From NCBI GenBank assembly GCA_010405405.1, contig MU004243.1, positions 305,340-369,339 on the forward strand: 64,000 nt of DNA, in the 5' to 3' direction. Of the stretch, positions 49,653 to 61,997 are shown in pieces. The position numbers and the translations under genes were made by a program. This DNA is from Microthyrium microscopicum (taxonomy: Eukaryota; Ascomycota; Dothideomycetes; Microthyriales; Microthyriaceae). The notes beneath the pieces were generated by a model. It had not been told where the DNA came from. It saw nothing but the letters and a program-made list of their open reading frames with translations, and made no database searches. Within the stretch, counting starts at the first letter, position 1. Each line of letters opens with the position of its first letter.

Positions 49653-51796
49653 ATGACGAATCTCAGCATAGAGCCATCCATTGAGACGGTACGCCAAGTC
49701 ATTAAAGCGACTTCAGCTCTGCCGACACCCCCCAATCTCATCCCTCTCTCGATCAGCCTCTCTTCCGAGTTCCAAACACCAGCCAGTCTCTACCTGAAGT
49801 TGACAGCAAAGTGAGAAGGAATGTACACATATAGCTGGGCTCGGATCTGACAGTTTGAGCCTAGATCGAATGCCAGATCTTTTCTTTTCGAGAGCGCTGC
49901 TACAACAGAAACAATTGGAAGATATAGCTTCGTAGGTGTTGGTAAGAGTCATCCTAATGCTGCATTGTCGCAAGAAATCTAAAGCAGTAGAGCTTTATTG
50001 AATCACTATCTTACCGTAAATCAATAGATCCGCATAAAGTCATAACTTCAGGTCCTGGCTACTCCCTTGGCGAACAAGATCCCCTTCCTACCCTCGCCGA
50101 CGAGCTCGCCCAATTCCGTGTCGCACAAGTACCTGGTGTCAAATTACCACCACTCATAGGAGGAGCAATTGGATATGTTGGATATGACTGCGTAAAATAC
50201 TTTGAACCGCGCACTCGGCGCGACCTCAAAGATATAGTGCGAGTTCCCGAGAGCTTGTTCATGTTCTTCCATACCATTGTCGCAGTCGATTCGTTCTTTC
50301 AGCAAATCAAGATATTTACCTACCTTAAGGTACCTGGTACACCAGGTGCGGAAAACAATGTAGAAGCAGGCTATGAACTGGCAAGACAGATATTGTCCGA
50401 GACGCTGGCAGCCATTACAGTAGACAAAGGTACCACTTCCAATAACTTGAAGATGTTGCAAATGCTAACTAGGCACGAGTCCCAATCCCTCCTCAAGGCC
50501 CCATTAAGCCTGATCAAGAATATACCTCGAATATCGGCCAGGCGGGTTACGAGTCGCATGTCACCAAGTTGAAGGAACACATCAATCGCGGTGATATCAT
50601 ACAAGCGGTTCCCTCGCAACGAGTTGCTCGACCAACATCCTTACATCCATTCAACGTATATCGGCGACTTCGAACAGTCAACCCTTCACCATACCTGTTT
50701 TTCATTGACTGCGAAGATTTCCAAATCATTGGGGCCAGTCCAGAGGTGCTCGTAAAAAGTGAACAAGGCCGCATTATAACGTAAGTCTTGGGCGTGGCAG
50801 ATATCCATTTTCGAGGCTAACAGGTCTCAGCCACCCGATCGCAGGAACCGTCAAAAGAGGAGCAACGGCACAAGAGGATGATGCCCTCGCAGAAGAACTC
50901 AAAAACTCTCTCAAGGATCGCGCAGAACATGTCATGCTCGTGGACCTTGCCCGTATGTCCTCAGATTATATCCTAAAAAGCTTGCTCACTGTCTTGTAGG
51001 GAACGATGTTAATCGCGTGTGCGATCCCCTGAGCACTAGAGTCGATCGCTTGATGATAGTCCAGCGGTTTAGTCACGTCCAGCATCTAACCTCTGAAGTA
51101 TCTGGTGTCTTGCGACCGGGAAAAACGAGATTCGATGCGTTCCGATCCATCTTTCCTGCAGGAACCGTCAGTGGAGCACCAAAGGCAAGTCTACAAACTT
51201 CTTGACGCAGCATATTCTGACAGGTCAGGTTCGTGCCATGGAGCTCATTGCCGAACTTGAAGGCGAAAAACGAGGCGTCTATGCTGGAGCTGTGGGATAT
51301 TTTGGCTACGACATCTGTTTGCTTGACGGCACCGTTGAGGAAGGTGCTATGGATACGTAAGTTTGGCCAACCCTCTGATGATAGTTGTCGCACAGACTAG
51401 GATCGCCGCGGGCAACTGCATATATGCAAGTTGTTGCTCAAGACTGACTGTTTCAAAGTTGCATTACATTGCGGACGATGGTCATGAAGGACGGCATCGT
51501 CTACTTGCAGGCTGGCGGTGGAATCGTATTCGATAGCGACGAGAACGACGAATATGTGAGTTGATCTAAACACTTTTTCCAAAAGACCTTCTCCCCGCCT
51601 TCGATTGTTGACAGGATGGCGGGACCGCATGTTTTGAAACATATAAACTGACTCGATATACAGGTTGAAACACTGAATAAACTTCGCGTAAGTGAAACAA
51701 TCTACTGGGCCACAACTTTTCTTTACTAACTTGCCAAAGGCCAATCGGGCTTGCATAGATAGCGCGGAAGCACTGTTTGCTCTAGCCGAAAAGTAG
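49653..51796 (+). CDS. TRP2: Anthranilate synthase component I
   Basis: Ten exons: 49653-49810, 49865-49941, 50028-50429, 50480-50780, 50831-50952, 51000-51184, 51229-51356, 51459-51555, 51664-51687 (24 nt) and 51740-51796; 516 aa, normal for TrpE/Trp2. N-terminal regulatory part holds [20 protein letters not shown] with the LLES-type tryptophan-binding motif. The chorismate-binding domain has [66 protein letters not shown] and [18 protein letters not shown], all active-site signatures. The enzyme makes anthranilate from chorismate with glutamine-derived ammonia, the first step of tryptophan synthesis; the glutaminase partner is not in this window. The intron after exon 6 (51185-51228) begins GC, needed to join SGAPK to VRAMEL. 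The other eight are GT-AG. Confidence 0.96.
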
Positions 51797-54477
51797 TCGG
51801 GTAGCGAAGAAGGACATTCTAATGGCTCATCGTATGGAAAGTTCTAAAAGACACAAATGTTTGTCAAAATGTCATTCTTGTCAAATCAGCATGTGAGACC
51901 GATAGCGAAACATTGTTTCCTTTAGCTATCATGACATTTCGCCGATGACGAAAGGGTAGCTGTCATTTGAAGCTTCAAACCTCTAGAGACAGCCAACCAC
52001 ATCTAATAGAGCGGCGTGGCTGAATAGATATGAGCTGGGAGTTTGTGGCGCGAGCTTGCCTGCTTGGAACCCTCGTCTGGGGTGAATCATGCATGGCCAG
52101 CAATGCAACAAGCTGCAAGGTGCAAATAATCGATAGCTGTGCCAAGTTTAGAAAATTTGCGAAGCTTGGAACCTAAGGAATTTGCCAATCAGTACTGGCG
52201 TATTAGATTGCTTGAAGAGTTCAATCAACTCCATCGCACATTTTTAATGATACCGTTGACAAATGTGTGATTGGATAAGTAGAGTAAGTTGTGCAAAGGT
52301 CTATCCTCACAGCGATGCTTCATAGCAAGTCTTGATTAACGACCGAGTTCCTGTACAATCAACGATGCCCTTTTGACCTAAAAGTAACCCGTGGATCATA
52401 TTTGAGGTTGGTATCTTAGCAGTGGTAAGTACTGAACTGGGCTCGCTAGGGCAGATTGAGGCAGGCTTTCAGCCTCGTACACTGGCATGGTTGGGCTCTG
52501 GAAATACCTAGAGCTCCGATACAATTGTATATTGGTGGTTGCTTTCAGTTCAAAAGCTTCTCAAAAGTTAGTTTAAATATCACCAATCAATGAACTTCGT
52601 AACGTCGCTGCGCTGGCTGGCAGCCATGCAGAGCATTTGCTTGTCATGGTGGGTTTTTGCCCAAGAGTTAATCACCACCTCTTTCGTACTATCGTAGGCT
52701 AGACGGCAATGCGGACGGCGAAGACCCTTCTCATGTTCAGCTGCTCGCCAGAAGCATATTGACCTACCTACCAGCACCGCTCGACGACACTTTCTTGATT
52801 GTGTATCGGACGATCCGGGCGTGCTGCTCAAAAGGGGCAAGCGGCGTATGCAAGAAGACCTCTTTTTCTCCTCTTTTGTTCGCTACGGATGCGCAAGACG
52901 GATTGATACTTTGCATTGGTGCAGGAATTGCAGAGATAGTTTGTACCGTGAAGCGTACACGTCGACGGTCACCGCATAGCTCTGATGGGTGGAAACAAGG
53001 TTGGATTTGAGTTGATCCTATCCATGGCCCCCCTGTTCAAATGCCTCGTTACGCAGCGATCAAGATCCTGATTTTCGTCCCGTGCAAGATCGTCTGGAGT
53101 TGCCAGTGTGGCACAGCACGTTGTGGTCTTCCCAGTTCCCAGCCATTTGGATCAGTCGTTTGCTTGGCCCAGCCCGCCCGCCAGCCCTCGTTGCTATAGG
53201 TATGACGCCAGGGTAGCGGCGTGGGAAAAAACCTCGTGGTCTGGGCTCGGAGTGTGTCGTTTTCCCCGTGCCCTTTTTATTTCTTTATAGTCATAGGGAC
53301 GATAAAATCGCCTGCTATGGGGTGAGTAGTGCTCCGCGAGTCCGCACTACTGAAGCGAAGGTGGCTTGCAACGCTGGCAGCTGTTGTTCAGATGAAAAAG
53401 GCCCATGAGTAGATCTGTGTGGCTGCAGAGATTTGATGGGCAATTCCAGCCAATGGACAAATAGTTTGGGCCCGATGACGCTACTGACCAGCACATGCGT
53501 CGATGACTTCACTGGCCCATGACAGCGCGTACAAAAATCAATGGAAGCGTTTGCAGCATTGGCTAGAGATACCGGACTGGTACATACCGGGGCATGTTGA
53601 AATGAGCAGCAATTGAAGGCAAATTAAAGCGGGCTTGTCGCCCAACAACCCTTGGGCATGGCAGGTGGTAGTAGGCAAATAAGTGAACGCGGGCATGTCT
53701 CCAGCACAGACATATAAGATCTGATGGTATCATAACTGCTTTGTAGACTGTGTAAAGCCCCGGTATCTACCAGGAGCACTGGAGGAAAAAAGAGTGCTGT
53801 GAGTGCATCTGTGTCACCGAATACCGCGCTGGATTAAAGACATGGATGTCAGACAGCCTCATCGCGAGCATCCACTCAGGATGCTGCTCAATCACGATAA
53901 TATGGGTCTTTAGGCAGTTTGATTGCATGAAGCCAGCGACTCGCTCTATATTGAGTCTAGCTCTGTACTTTAGAGCATTAGCGCATGCTTCCCGTCCATG
54001 CAGCTCACAAGCGTGCTAAAAGCTTGCAAAGCTCAAAGTGCAGCTTCCTTGAATTCTTGGTCTGGGAACCATTGCCCAGGCACGGGGTAGCTCTTGCTCT
54101 TTCCGCACCTGCGCCTGGCACCTGCACCACCAAAGCTTGATGCTAGCCTCGTCTCTAGACTCTAGCACGTCTAGCCTTTCCGCGCTCTGATTCTGAATCA
54201 AGGTTTTAGGAAAGACCAACCTGCACAACACTGGATCGCTGTTGCCCAATTGAGTCGTGCTTTCCTTCTTGACCCTGCCCCCACCCCCGGGACGTGTTGC
54301 TCTTTCCCTACTTTCCCTATATAATCATACCGAAGCCGCTCAGCTGCTCAATTGACCTCTTCCTCCAGTTTTCTGCATCCCAGTCCATCCGTTTCCAAAC
54401 ATCAACAAAACATCCACCAGCATCTACATCACACTCCACTCAGCTTCAAACAGTCTTCCATCTCTCAATCCATCACC
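51797..54477. other. Long intergenic region, no gene seen
   Basis: 2.7 kb without a supported gene. Short frames (52580-53512, 54016-54249) are unsupported. It may hold a large promoter for the CFEM gene or a non-coding transcript; nothing in the sequence decides. Confidence 0.5.
54318..54324 (+). promoter_or_regulatory. TATA box of the CFEM gene
   Basis: TATATAA in CCCTATATAATC, 154 bp before the ATG at 54478, followed by a C/T/A-rich leader; typical of strongly expressed fungal secretory genes. Confidence 0.55.
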
Positions 54478-55230
54478 ATGAAGTTCCTCATCTCCATCTC
54501 CGCGCTCGTCGCTGTCGTCGCTGCTCAGGACATTAGCACCGTCACAGCATGTGGTGTAAGTTCAGCCACTCTTCAAGTGCTTTAGCGGACCAAAATTGAC
54601 CCATCTCTAGCAAATGTGCATCACCAACATGGTCCAAATCGCCAATACCCAATTCGGCTGCGCGAATGGCGATGTTAAGTGCTACTGCGCCAACACAGAG
54701 TTTGCCAAGGGTTTGAGTGACTGCTCAGTCCAGGCTTGCGGTGCCGCTGTACAGGCCCAGGTCGTCGCTTATGGCCAAGCTTACTGCGCCAGTATGTCAA
54801 AACCTCATTTTTGAAATCCAAACCTCGCTAACTATGTTCTAGACGCTGGCGCTGGCACAAGTGGTAGCGCTACTGGCTCTGCCACAACTGCTGCTGCTTC
54901 AGGTGCAGGAGCCTCTGCTTCTTCCGCCGCTTCCTCTGCCTCTTCTTCAGGCGCATCTGCCCTGTCCAGTGCTAAGAGCTCTGCTTCCGGTGCCGTCGCC
55001 TCAGTCTCATCTTCCATCAGCTCTGCTGCCTCAGGGTACGTCATTTCGTGATTGATATCTAAGAAAATTGTGCTAACAACTCCAGCGCTGCCGCATCCGC
55101 TTCAAGCAAGGCCACTAGCGCAACTGGCGCCGCCGGTTCTGCCACTTCCTCCGGATCTTTCGCCATGAAGACTCAAGCTCCTCTCGTTGGTGCTGGTGCT
55201 CTTGGTCTCGCTGCCATGCTTCTCATCTAA
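54478..55230 (+). CDS. CFEM-domain GPI-anchored cell surface protein
   Basis: Exons 54478-54555, 54611-54791, 54843-55035 and 55086-55230; 198 aa. Signal peptide residues 1-16 (MKFLISISALVAVVAA). The CFEM domain (about 19-89) has all eight cysteines in order: TACGQMCITNM, QFGCANGDVKCYC, LSDCSVQACGAAV and AYCA. The Asp before the first CFEM disulfide region (NGDVKCYC) is the position used for heme binding in Csa2-type members, so heme or iron capture is possible but not shown. A 90-residue Ser/Ala/Thr-rich stalk follows, then a hydrophobic C-terminus (PLVGAGALGLAAMLLI) typical of a GPI signal. Three GT-AG introns. CFEM proteins act at the plasma membrane or wall, in iron uptake, wall stability or host interaction. 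Confidence 0.95.
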
Positions 55231-57073
55231 GCATTCAGCTCTGTCGATTCGGTGTAAACATGAAACTCGAAAAAAAGAACCCTCATGATCCTCTTACCCT
55301 TAATGCTATGCTCCATGCATTTTCTGGACGCTACCTTTCGAAACCCGAAGCGGTGGATGCCTCTCGTTTGCATCGGGCAACCATTCTTGTTGTAGAGGAT
55401 ATACTACGACGAGGGACGTTGTTTGATAATACCCATCACTGATTGATGATGCAATGGTCTTATGAAGTTAATTGAAGATGATTACCCAAACCATGGAAAT
55501 GCTCTCTCCTGTCTCTCGTTGTTATTACTGGCTCTAATGGTGTCTAAACTTGTGCTCACGGCTTTGCCTTGGGGCATTGTCCTTGTAAGGAACCTAATAT
55601 CTGTATATATCCAACTTAGCCTAATTCACGGCCGCTACGTAGTCTGTTAACCCCCATCGTGCGCCAGAAATTGGAATTGATCGACACATGTTGAAGTTGA
55701 ATTCTGCCCTATATACCGCCTTGTATTACCAGCCACTGAAAACCATGCTATATACGGTTCTGAACGCCCGTCCGCTCAACCCAGCATTGCGTTTCAATGT
55801 ATTTTCGCTTTCTTAACTTATACTCAACTATTACCATATTACCCTCACAGCCCAAGAGGGCTTCTAGTCGGCCACGTTGTTACTGCCACTCTACCAAAAG
55901 TCCCTGGATTATTGTAACCGCATAAATTCCAATATAGTTCTACCATCTGCCCGTTCCGCCCTGCCTCTCTTCTCTCTGCCCTGTCGTCGCGAACAATGCT
56001 GCAAGAGACCTACGGAGTTATCTAACCTCGTACATTGCCTGCCCAGTACAAAGCCCCGTGCCCTGCGACAGCACCCCAATCTACTAGACTCCACACTAGA
56101 CTTACCGAACCACGGGACTGCAACAATTGTGCTTTTCGCTCTTTTCGCATCGGCATTGGCGTGGATATGTATTCTCTCTGTGGTATGGATAATTTGCCTA
56201 TTCAGTGGCTAATTCGCATGCTCTGCGCCACCGTCGCGTTACCCGAAAAATTAACTTCTCCAAAGACCCAGTTATTCAATTTCAGCTTGCTCTCTCCAGT
56301 GACATATCTTCAAACGCGACACAGCGCGGCTTGTCACCCACGCGCAAGCAGTGGTGTAACCTCTAGGCGCGCGATGACGGGCTGGAGTAGTACTACCTAA
56401 GATGCGCAAACTTCATTTCACGGTCTTTTGGGCATGCGTTTCCCGATCGCCAAATCCCCGTCGCTCAGTCTCAGCATCTGAGCAGGTGGCGCAGGGGTTG
56501 GGTGGTAACACTCGGCGATTTGCTAACAAGGAAATTAAATTGGCATAGGAGAGCTGTGGTTGGGAGTTGAATCTAAGATGATGTTGGCTTCGCGACGGGG
56601 GTATGCTGGGCGAGTCGCGGGGCGCGAGTGACAGCGTAGCGTGGTGGGAAAATCTAGGCCCAGACCCAGGATTTGTTGTAGAGATGGCCGGTAGGGATTG
56701 GGGAGGCATGGGTGTTTGTGGCGTTGTTAATACTGCTTTATTGCCTGCTGTACCGTCATATTGGGTGAAATTTAGAAGCGAGGAGTGGTGATGTCACTTG
56801 AAGAATAAGAATTGTATATCGTATATGTTCTGTAGAGGATTTAATAATGTTGTAATATGAACGTAAGTATTGTTCGAATGGCTGGAAAAGAGAGAAAGGG
56901 ATTGGTGGAGAGTTGGAAGATTTAATACCCCTGCTAGCGTAGCCTTGTGATGCATACGGAGTATTCAGCCTTGTTCGCTGACGACATGCTATGAAAAGTT
57001 TCGTGGGAATTAATAAGTCTACGACCTTGATTTTTATGGCTTTTCATGATTCTGTTATAGACAAAGCGCAGAT
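55231..57073. other. Intergenic, no gene supported
   Basis: 1.84 kb. Frames at 55260-55650, 55877-56400 and 56413-56791 lack domains, and no splicing links them. A run of pyrimidine-rich sequence lies at 55930-56100. Confidence 0.5.
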
Positions 57074-58761
57074 TCAAACAACCTCCAAAATCAATACCCA
57101 GTCTGGGTGTGTGGTACTTTTCGGTGGACTGAACAGCCTCTGACTGGACCCACCAGTTAAGTATTCGAAACTTGAATATGTTCCATTCGTTGGATCATAC
57201 CAAGACGCCTTGACTTGACCAATTGATAGAGACTTAGTTTCAACTGTGACTGGTTTACCAGTTGGGCTATACACCATGATGAAGGATCCTGTAGAGTCTC
57301 GGGTGGCTGTGATGTGCTCCTCTCCAGCTCCGACGTCGCCAATGATAACTGACTGATCAGGGATACGGCTGTAAAACGCAGCACGATCGGTGATAACCTT
57401 TTGGATCCATTGCATCTGTCCTGCGCCCGCTAGACTCAACTCTGACCAAACACTAACCGCTGGACCGCTAGGATCGTGCTTGTAGACATCAGGAATGTAA
57501 CCTTGCATTACATTGTCAGAGCCATAGGTGAGACCAGAAGCACCAGAGAAGACCTGCCTGGGTCAGCGTTGAAATTAACAGATAATCCTCTTCCACTCAC
57601 ACTCTGCATGTTCCCTATCCTTACATCTTTGGCCGTCCAGACTGTATTTTTCCCGTCTCTATTCTTTCCATTGATGTATCGATTCTCATAATGTGCTTCA
57701 TTGTCGATTAGTGGCCTGGGCTTCGGATTTTTGTACATCGCTTCAATCGCCTCATACGGCTTCTCCGCATTCCACCACGCCATCGGCGGATTTGGCTGAT
57801 AATTCGTATGCCCAGTCTGACTGGCATCGAAAGTGAGCCAAGGGCGGTTGTCAAAGAAAGCCGAGGAAATAGCAATAGGACCAGGCGTAAACCACTGATT
57901 GGTTGGATGAATTGTAATCATAGCAGGTGTTGTTTCCTGGTCAATGCCTGCTTCAACTTCACCACTAATTAAACCCTCCGCGAGCTTATCGTAAACTGGA
58001 CTATAATCTGTCATTTTGTGAGTTTTACTGCGCCTATTCCTGTAATCATCGACGACTGCAGACTTGTTGGTCCATATAGGATTGATGTCAGCTACAAGAA
58101 GCTTTGGTAGGCCAGGATAGCGTTTTCCAATCCAATGACCAAATTCTTTGACATTCGTTCCATTTAGGATTCCGGGTTTATTGGCTGTTGATGTTAGACT
58201 TGGCATTTGACAAAGGAGATACTCTGGATCAGCAGTCTAGTGAAAACTTACAGCTCGAAAAGAAATAAGTGCCACCCCAAGCTGGAACCATAGCAATTCG
58301 AATACGCTTCTGGAATGCCATTTCCACGATTCGGTCCACATGCTTCCAATAGGGCTCATTAGGACGAGTTGGATCTTGGCTGATCAATGGAAGGTCGCCA
58401 TTACGATTCTTGTCTTTTGGTCTATATTGAACTTAGACAAGAATCTCAGCAAAAAGGGCGATATATGTTGGTTTAATCATGAGTAGTATTTGATGAGAAC
58501 TTACCCCCATTGCGTGAGTGCAGTAGCTAGAATCACGTTGAATTTCTTAGATGCTCGATCGGTCAGATATCTATCAGCATCTTCCAGCGAGAACTTATGG
58601 AAAAGTCCCCAAGCTGTATCCGCTTGCCAGAAAAATCTCTTGCCATCTTCAGTTTCAAAAAGGCGGCCGTTTGCTTGCAAAGCGTAGCCCGGAAGATTCA
58701 GTGAGGAACAGAAAGTGGCAAAAAGGCCACAGAAAACCAAAACGTAACCAGGAAAAGGCAT
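57074..58761 (-). CDS. Apiosidase-like glycoside hydrolase (GH140/DUF4038 type), secreted
   Basis: Exons 58761-58505, 58421-58252, 58184-57601 and 57553-57074; 496 aa. Signal peptide MPFPGYVLVFCGLFATFCSS. The start of the catalytic barrel reads GKRFFWQADTAWGLFHKFSL, the W-x-DTAW-x-L motif of the DUF4038/apiosidase-like family, then EDADRYLTDRASKKFNVI and WKHVDRIVEMAFQKRIRIAM. LLVADINPIW and PLIDNEAHYE provide the Asp and Glu positions expected for the acid/base and nucleophile. The last 90 residues (FIMVYSPTGKPVTVETKSLS, SWYDPTNGTYSS) match the small beta-sandwich often paired with it (putative collagen-binding type). Family members release apiose or act on pectin side chains. Substrate here is unknown. 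Confidence 0.88.
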
Positions 58762-59049
58762 TGTGTTCGATAGGAACCTGTGCCGGGATCCATGGCGTTC
58801 AACGAGGACTAAAAATGTTGCCAAAGCTTGCTCTTGGGATCTGCTATGCCATATTTTCTCTCAAAGAATGGACACTGGCCTATACCCGGGTTTGAGTGTA
58901 TAGAGTGGGCGTTTAATCTATTCAAATTTAACCATGCTTAGGTCAGTACTATAACCACCTAATTATTCCGATGATTCTCAAGAATATGGACAGATCAAAT
59001 AACCTCGCTCTTCATGTTACAATAAATGTTTGGATGTTCCAGATATTCC

Positions 59050-61533
59050 TTAGACTGGTTGGAAGATATATGTGTCCCAAAACCCATCGAAGGTCCACTG
59101 TGAGAAGTCAGAAGCTTCTAGCCATTCTTCCTGAGATCCAGGAAAGATCAAAGGTCTATCTCCATCAACATTTGGAAGCGTCTAAAACAGTCAGTAGTGC
59201 GCGGCAGAAAGTTATCAGTATCAACTTACACTTGCTTCGTTTGAGCCTGCAGTTTGCCGATGACCTGATAAGCTTGGAGTAGTTTTCACGTCACTAGAAC
59301 GACTCTCCACGGTAGTAGCCTGATTACACGCCGAAAAATTAATGGTTTTATGGGTACAACAAAGTGGCATACTACATACCAATGGATGTGTTGCCATGAT
59401 GGTGGACTTTTCTTTAAAGCTACGTTTACGAGCAGCTATGACACGATAGCAGAGGGCTGCTACACGCTCCCAGGCCTGCTGCTCGCGCTCATTTTTGGTC
59501 TGTTCGTCTGGAGCAGCACGAGCTTGCATGAAGCCATACGCTGCAGATACATACCAGTATTCTTTGAAACCACGACCAGTACTCATGACATTCTCTTGGA
59601 TTACTGAAAGCGCGTCCTCAATGTTCTTTTCCGCTGAGACTGTACATTGGGCAAGAATATGGCCTCCTAAAGACGATTAAATTGGCGTGACTAGTAGATG
59701 TGGCGAAGCTTACCAGGTGAATCAGACCCGAACATAATTTGGCAGAGTGTAAGAGCAGGACGCAGAAGGCCTCCAACGCTGAGCAAAGAGTAGATCGAAA
59801 AGCCTAGTCTTTGTAAACTTTTAAAGCTTTGAAGGATAGAGATCGCTGTCTCAGCGCAAACAAAAGTCGAGTAACTCATTTTAGATCGGCTTGTGGATAT
59901 TTGAAGGAAGCGGAAGTGTACTAATAGCAAATATTGTTGAAGCTGTATCTCAAGCATAGTCCGAACTGCATCGCCTTTTTGAACATCCCACAGTGGTAGC
60001 TCTTCACGGAGCGCCGTGATGCGGCCGTCGTATTCCAGGACCACATCGTGTGAAAGATTGAACATGGGATCATTGAGTATGGAACATAGCTCAGATCGTA
60101 GTCGAACTGATTGTTGAGAGAGGGACAAGAACGAAGTACTCGATAATTCGTGGACTGAATTCGCATGTGGTATAGTTTCCGAATCATCGCCGTATGTGTC
60201 ATCGCTGAGGTTTTTTGGCGGATTGCAGTCCCATTGCTGGTTACCCAACAAGGATGACATGCCACGATCCAGAGAGGCTTGGAGATCAATCTCTGCGACG
60301 GTGGCCCACAGTCTTCTTCGCATTTCCTGGTTGTATGGGGAGATTTTGCTACCTAAAGCAGACGATTCTCTGTGCAGGCCCGCAGCCATGGCAAATCTCA
60401 GTAGGCATCCAGCAGAAGTCCAAGTCTGCTTCAGCTGAATGCAATTGACTTGTTTTGCCATGTGTATCAATATTCGAATTTGGAAGAGCTCGACTGTCAG
60501 GTGCTTTCGGGTCTGCGTCGAAAGCCATGCTTCGCAAGATTCGATAACGACTGATGATGGCTCCAATGAAACCATGTTCATTTCAGAAGCCTGCAGTTGA
60601 TCAGTGGGTGCAAGGACTCTAGTAATAACAACAACAAGGATCAATATTACACCAAAAGTGTCGTTTTGTTCAGGCGTAGAACAGGATTCCCAGAAGCAGT
60701 CAAAGTCTTTCCAGAACTTGGGACCATGCAAGATTCGATACATAATCTCTACTCGCTCAAAATACAAGTCCGATAGCAGTTTGGCTACCTGTTGGTTTGG
60801 GAGCATATCAATAACAGATAATCCTGGACTAGCAACATTTTTCTCATTGCTCTTCCGTATGCTATCCTGAAGAGTTTTGAGGTCATCGCTCAAATGTGGA
60901 TAGGTTTTATAAGCTGTTCTTATTTCCTTCCCAATAAAGCTTCGCAGGGCAGGGAACTTTCAAACAGTCAGGAAAAAATTATCTTGATGGTGCTCCTACT
61001 CAGGTCATACGTACCTGTAAGAGAGGACTGGTCGGGTTCGTAGCACCAAAGTATTGCGTTGCGAACTCTTTACCTTTGAAGAGCATAGTTTCAGGTCGAC
61101 GAGGATCCGAACCAGAATTTTCATGTAGCGAATGGACCATTTGTTCATTACTTCTCGGGACATGATCAATAGGCCTTTGGCCACCAACAATGGGGATACC
61201 ATTGGACACGGAGGTCATGGACCGCGCAGATAATGAATCCGCGGAACTTTTTGTTTTATTGAACTTCAATCGAGACACCGCTTCGATCTGCGATCTAGCG
61301 TCATTTGCTGTCCAGCTATTGTGACTACTCTTCTCAGCTTGGATATCTTGGCCATTGGAATAACTACAACTTGTTTTGGACTTTATGCAACGTCCGCAAG
61401 CTGGCACTCCCTGGTCGCACTTCAGCTTACGTTGATGGCAAGTATCGCAAGCAAGTGTTCTTCTTTTACGCTTGCGAGTCGTAGACTTGAGTAATTTCCC
61501 GTTGTCGGATTGAGATTCATGTTGTGGATCCAT
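59050..61533 (-). CDS. Zn2Cys6 transcription factor with fungal-specific middle domain
   Basis: Five exons: 61533-61015, 60956-59714, 59666-59380, 59319-59230 and 59181-59050; 756 aa. A basic segment (TTRKRKRRTLA) leads into the zinc cluster C29-x2-C32-x6-C39-x6-C46-x2-C49-x6-C56. The middle (about 190-560) is the fungal-specific transcription factor domain: VAKLLSDLYFERVEIMYRIL, GCLLRFAMAAGLHRESSALG and EMRRRLWATVAEIDLQASLD. The last exon gives a WLEASDFSQWTFDGFWDTYI ending that is common in this class. It is divergent from the beta-propeller gene across 442 bp, so it may control that gene; this is inference from layout. Nuclear DNA-binding regulator; ligand or signal unknown. Confidence 0.92.
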
Positions 61534-61718
61534 TTTTCCATAGGTACGACGTTCGGGTCTCTATGTTGTTAGTCGATGATATCGGCAATTTCATGAGAGA
61601 GTCAGCTATGCGTGAATCAAATGCTGCTAGAGCGACATCAAGGCCGAACGAAAGAAGCAGAAAGGAGACAATAATCAAATGCTGACTAGCAGAGTTGAGC
61701 TTCGGAGATAGAGGTTAG

Positions 61719-61745
61719 GCCGACAAAGCCGACAAAGCCGACCGA
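61719..61745. repeat. Tandem 9-bp repeats, candidate operator
   Basis: GCCGACAAA, GCCGACAAA, GCCGACCGA in direct repeat. Each carries a CCG triplet (CGG on the other strand), the half-site class bound by Zn2Cys6 proteins. Confidence 0.55.
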
Positions 61746-61874
61746 GCTTGGAAGGCCTCCGTCTTGCCAATACTTTTGAAGCCGGTAGCATATGACTCGA
61801 AATCCCAGCCGGGGTAGTCCTCAATTTACAGCTGAGTGACAATGGCTGTATTCGGGCAGGTATTGAATGAGTTG

Positions 61875-61881
61875 TATAAAA
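61875..61881 (+). promoter_or_regulatory. TATA box of the beta-propeller gene
   Basis: TATAAAA, 95 bp before the ATG at 61976. Confidence 0.6.
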
Positions 61882-61937
61882 GGTCAGTGATGGAGCAGGT
61901 AGGCGACATCAACACAATTCACGAACACCATCAACCC

Positions 61938-61997
61938 ATGAGTTTTACCAAATCTCCAAAGGTAGCCTCCACACAATGTCACTACAAAATACTCTAG
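61938..61997 (+). other. Upstream reading frame overlapping the main start
   Basis: ATG at 61938 opens a 19-codon frame ending TAG at 61997, out of register with and overlapping the main ATG at 61976. If the transcript starts upstream of 61938, it would lower translation of the main frame. Confidence 0.4.

Larger units (their letters stand above)
61534..61975. promoter_or_regulatory. Shared divergent promoter region
   Basis: 442 bp between the Zn2Cys6 regulator and the beta-propeller gene. Contains the tandem GCCGACAAA repeats, a TATAAAA box facing right and a short upstream reading frame. Confidence 0.7.

Noticed and set aside
55877-56709. Frames of about 100 codons on both strands
   Set aside because: Mutually overlapping, no domains, no conserved start context; treated as intergenic.
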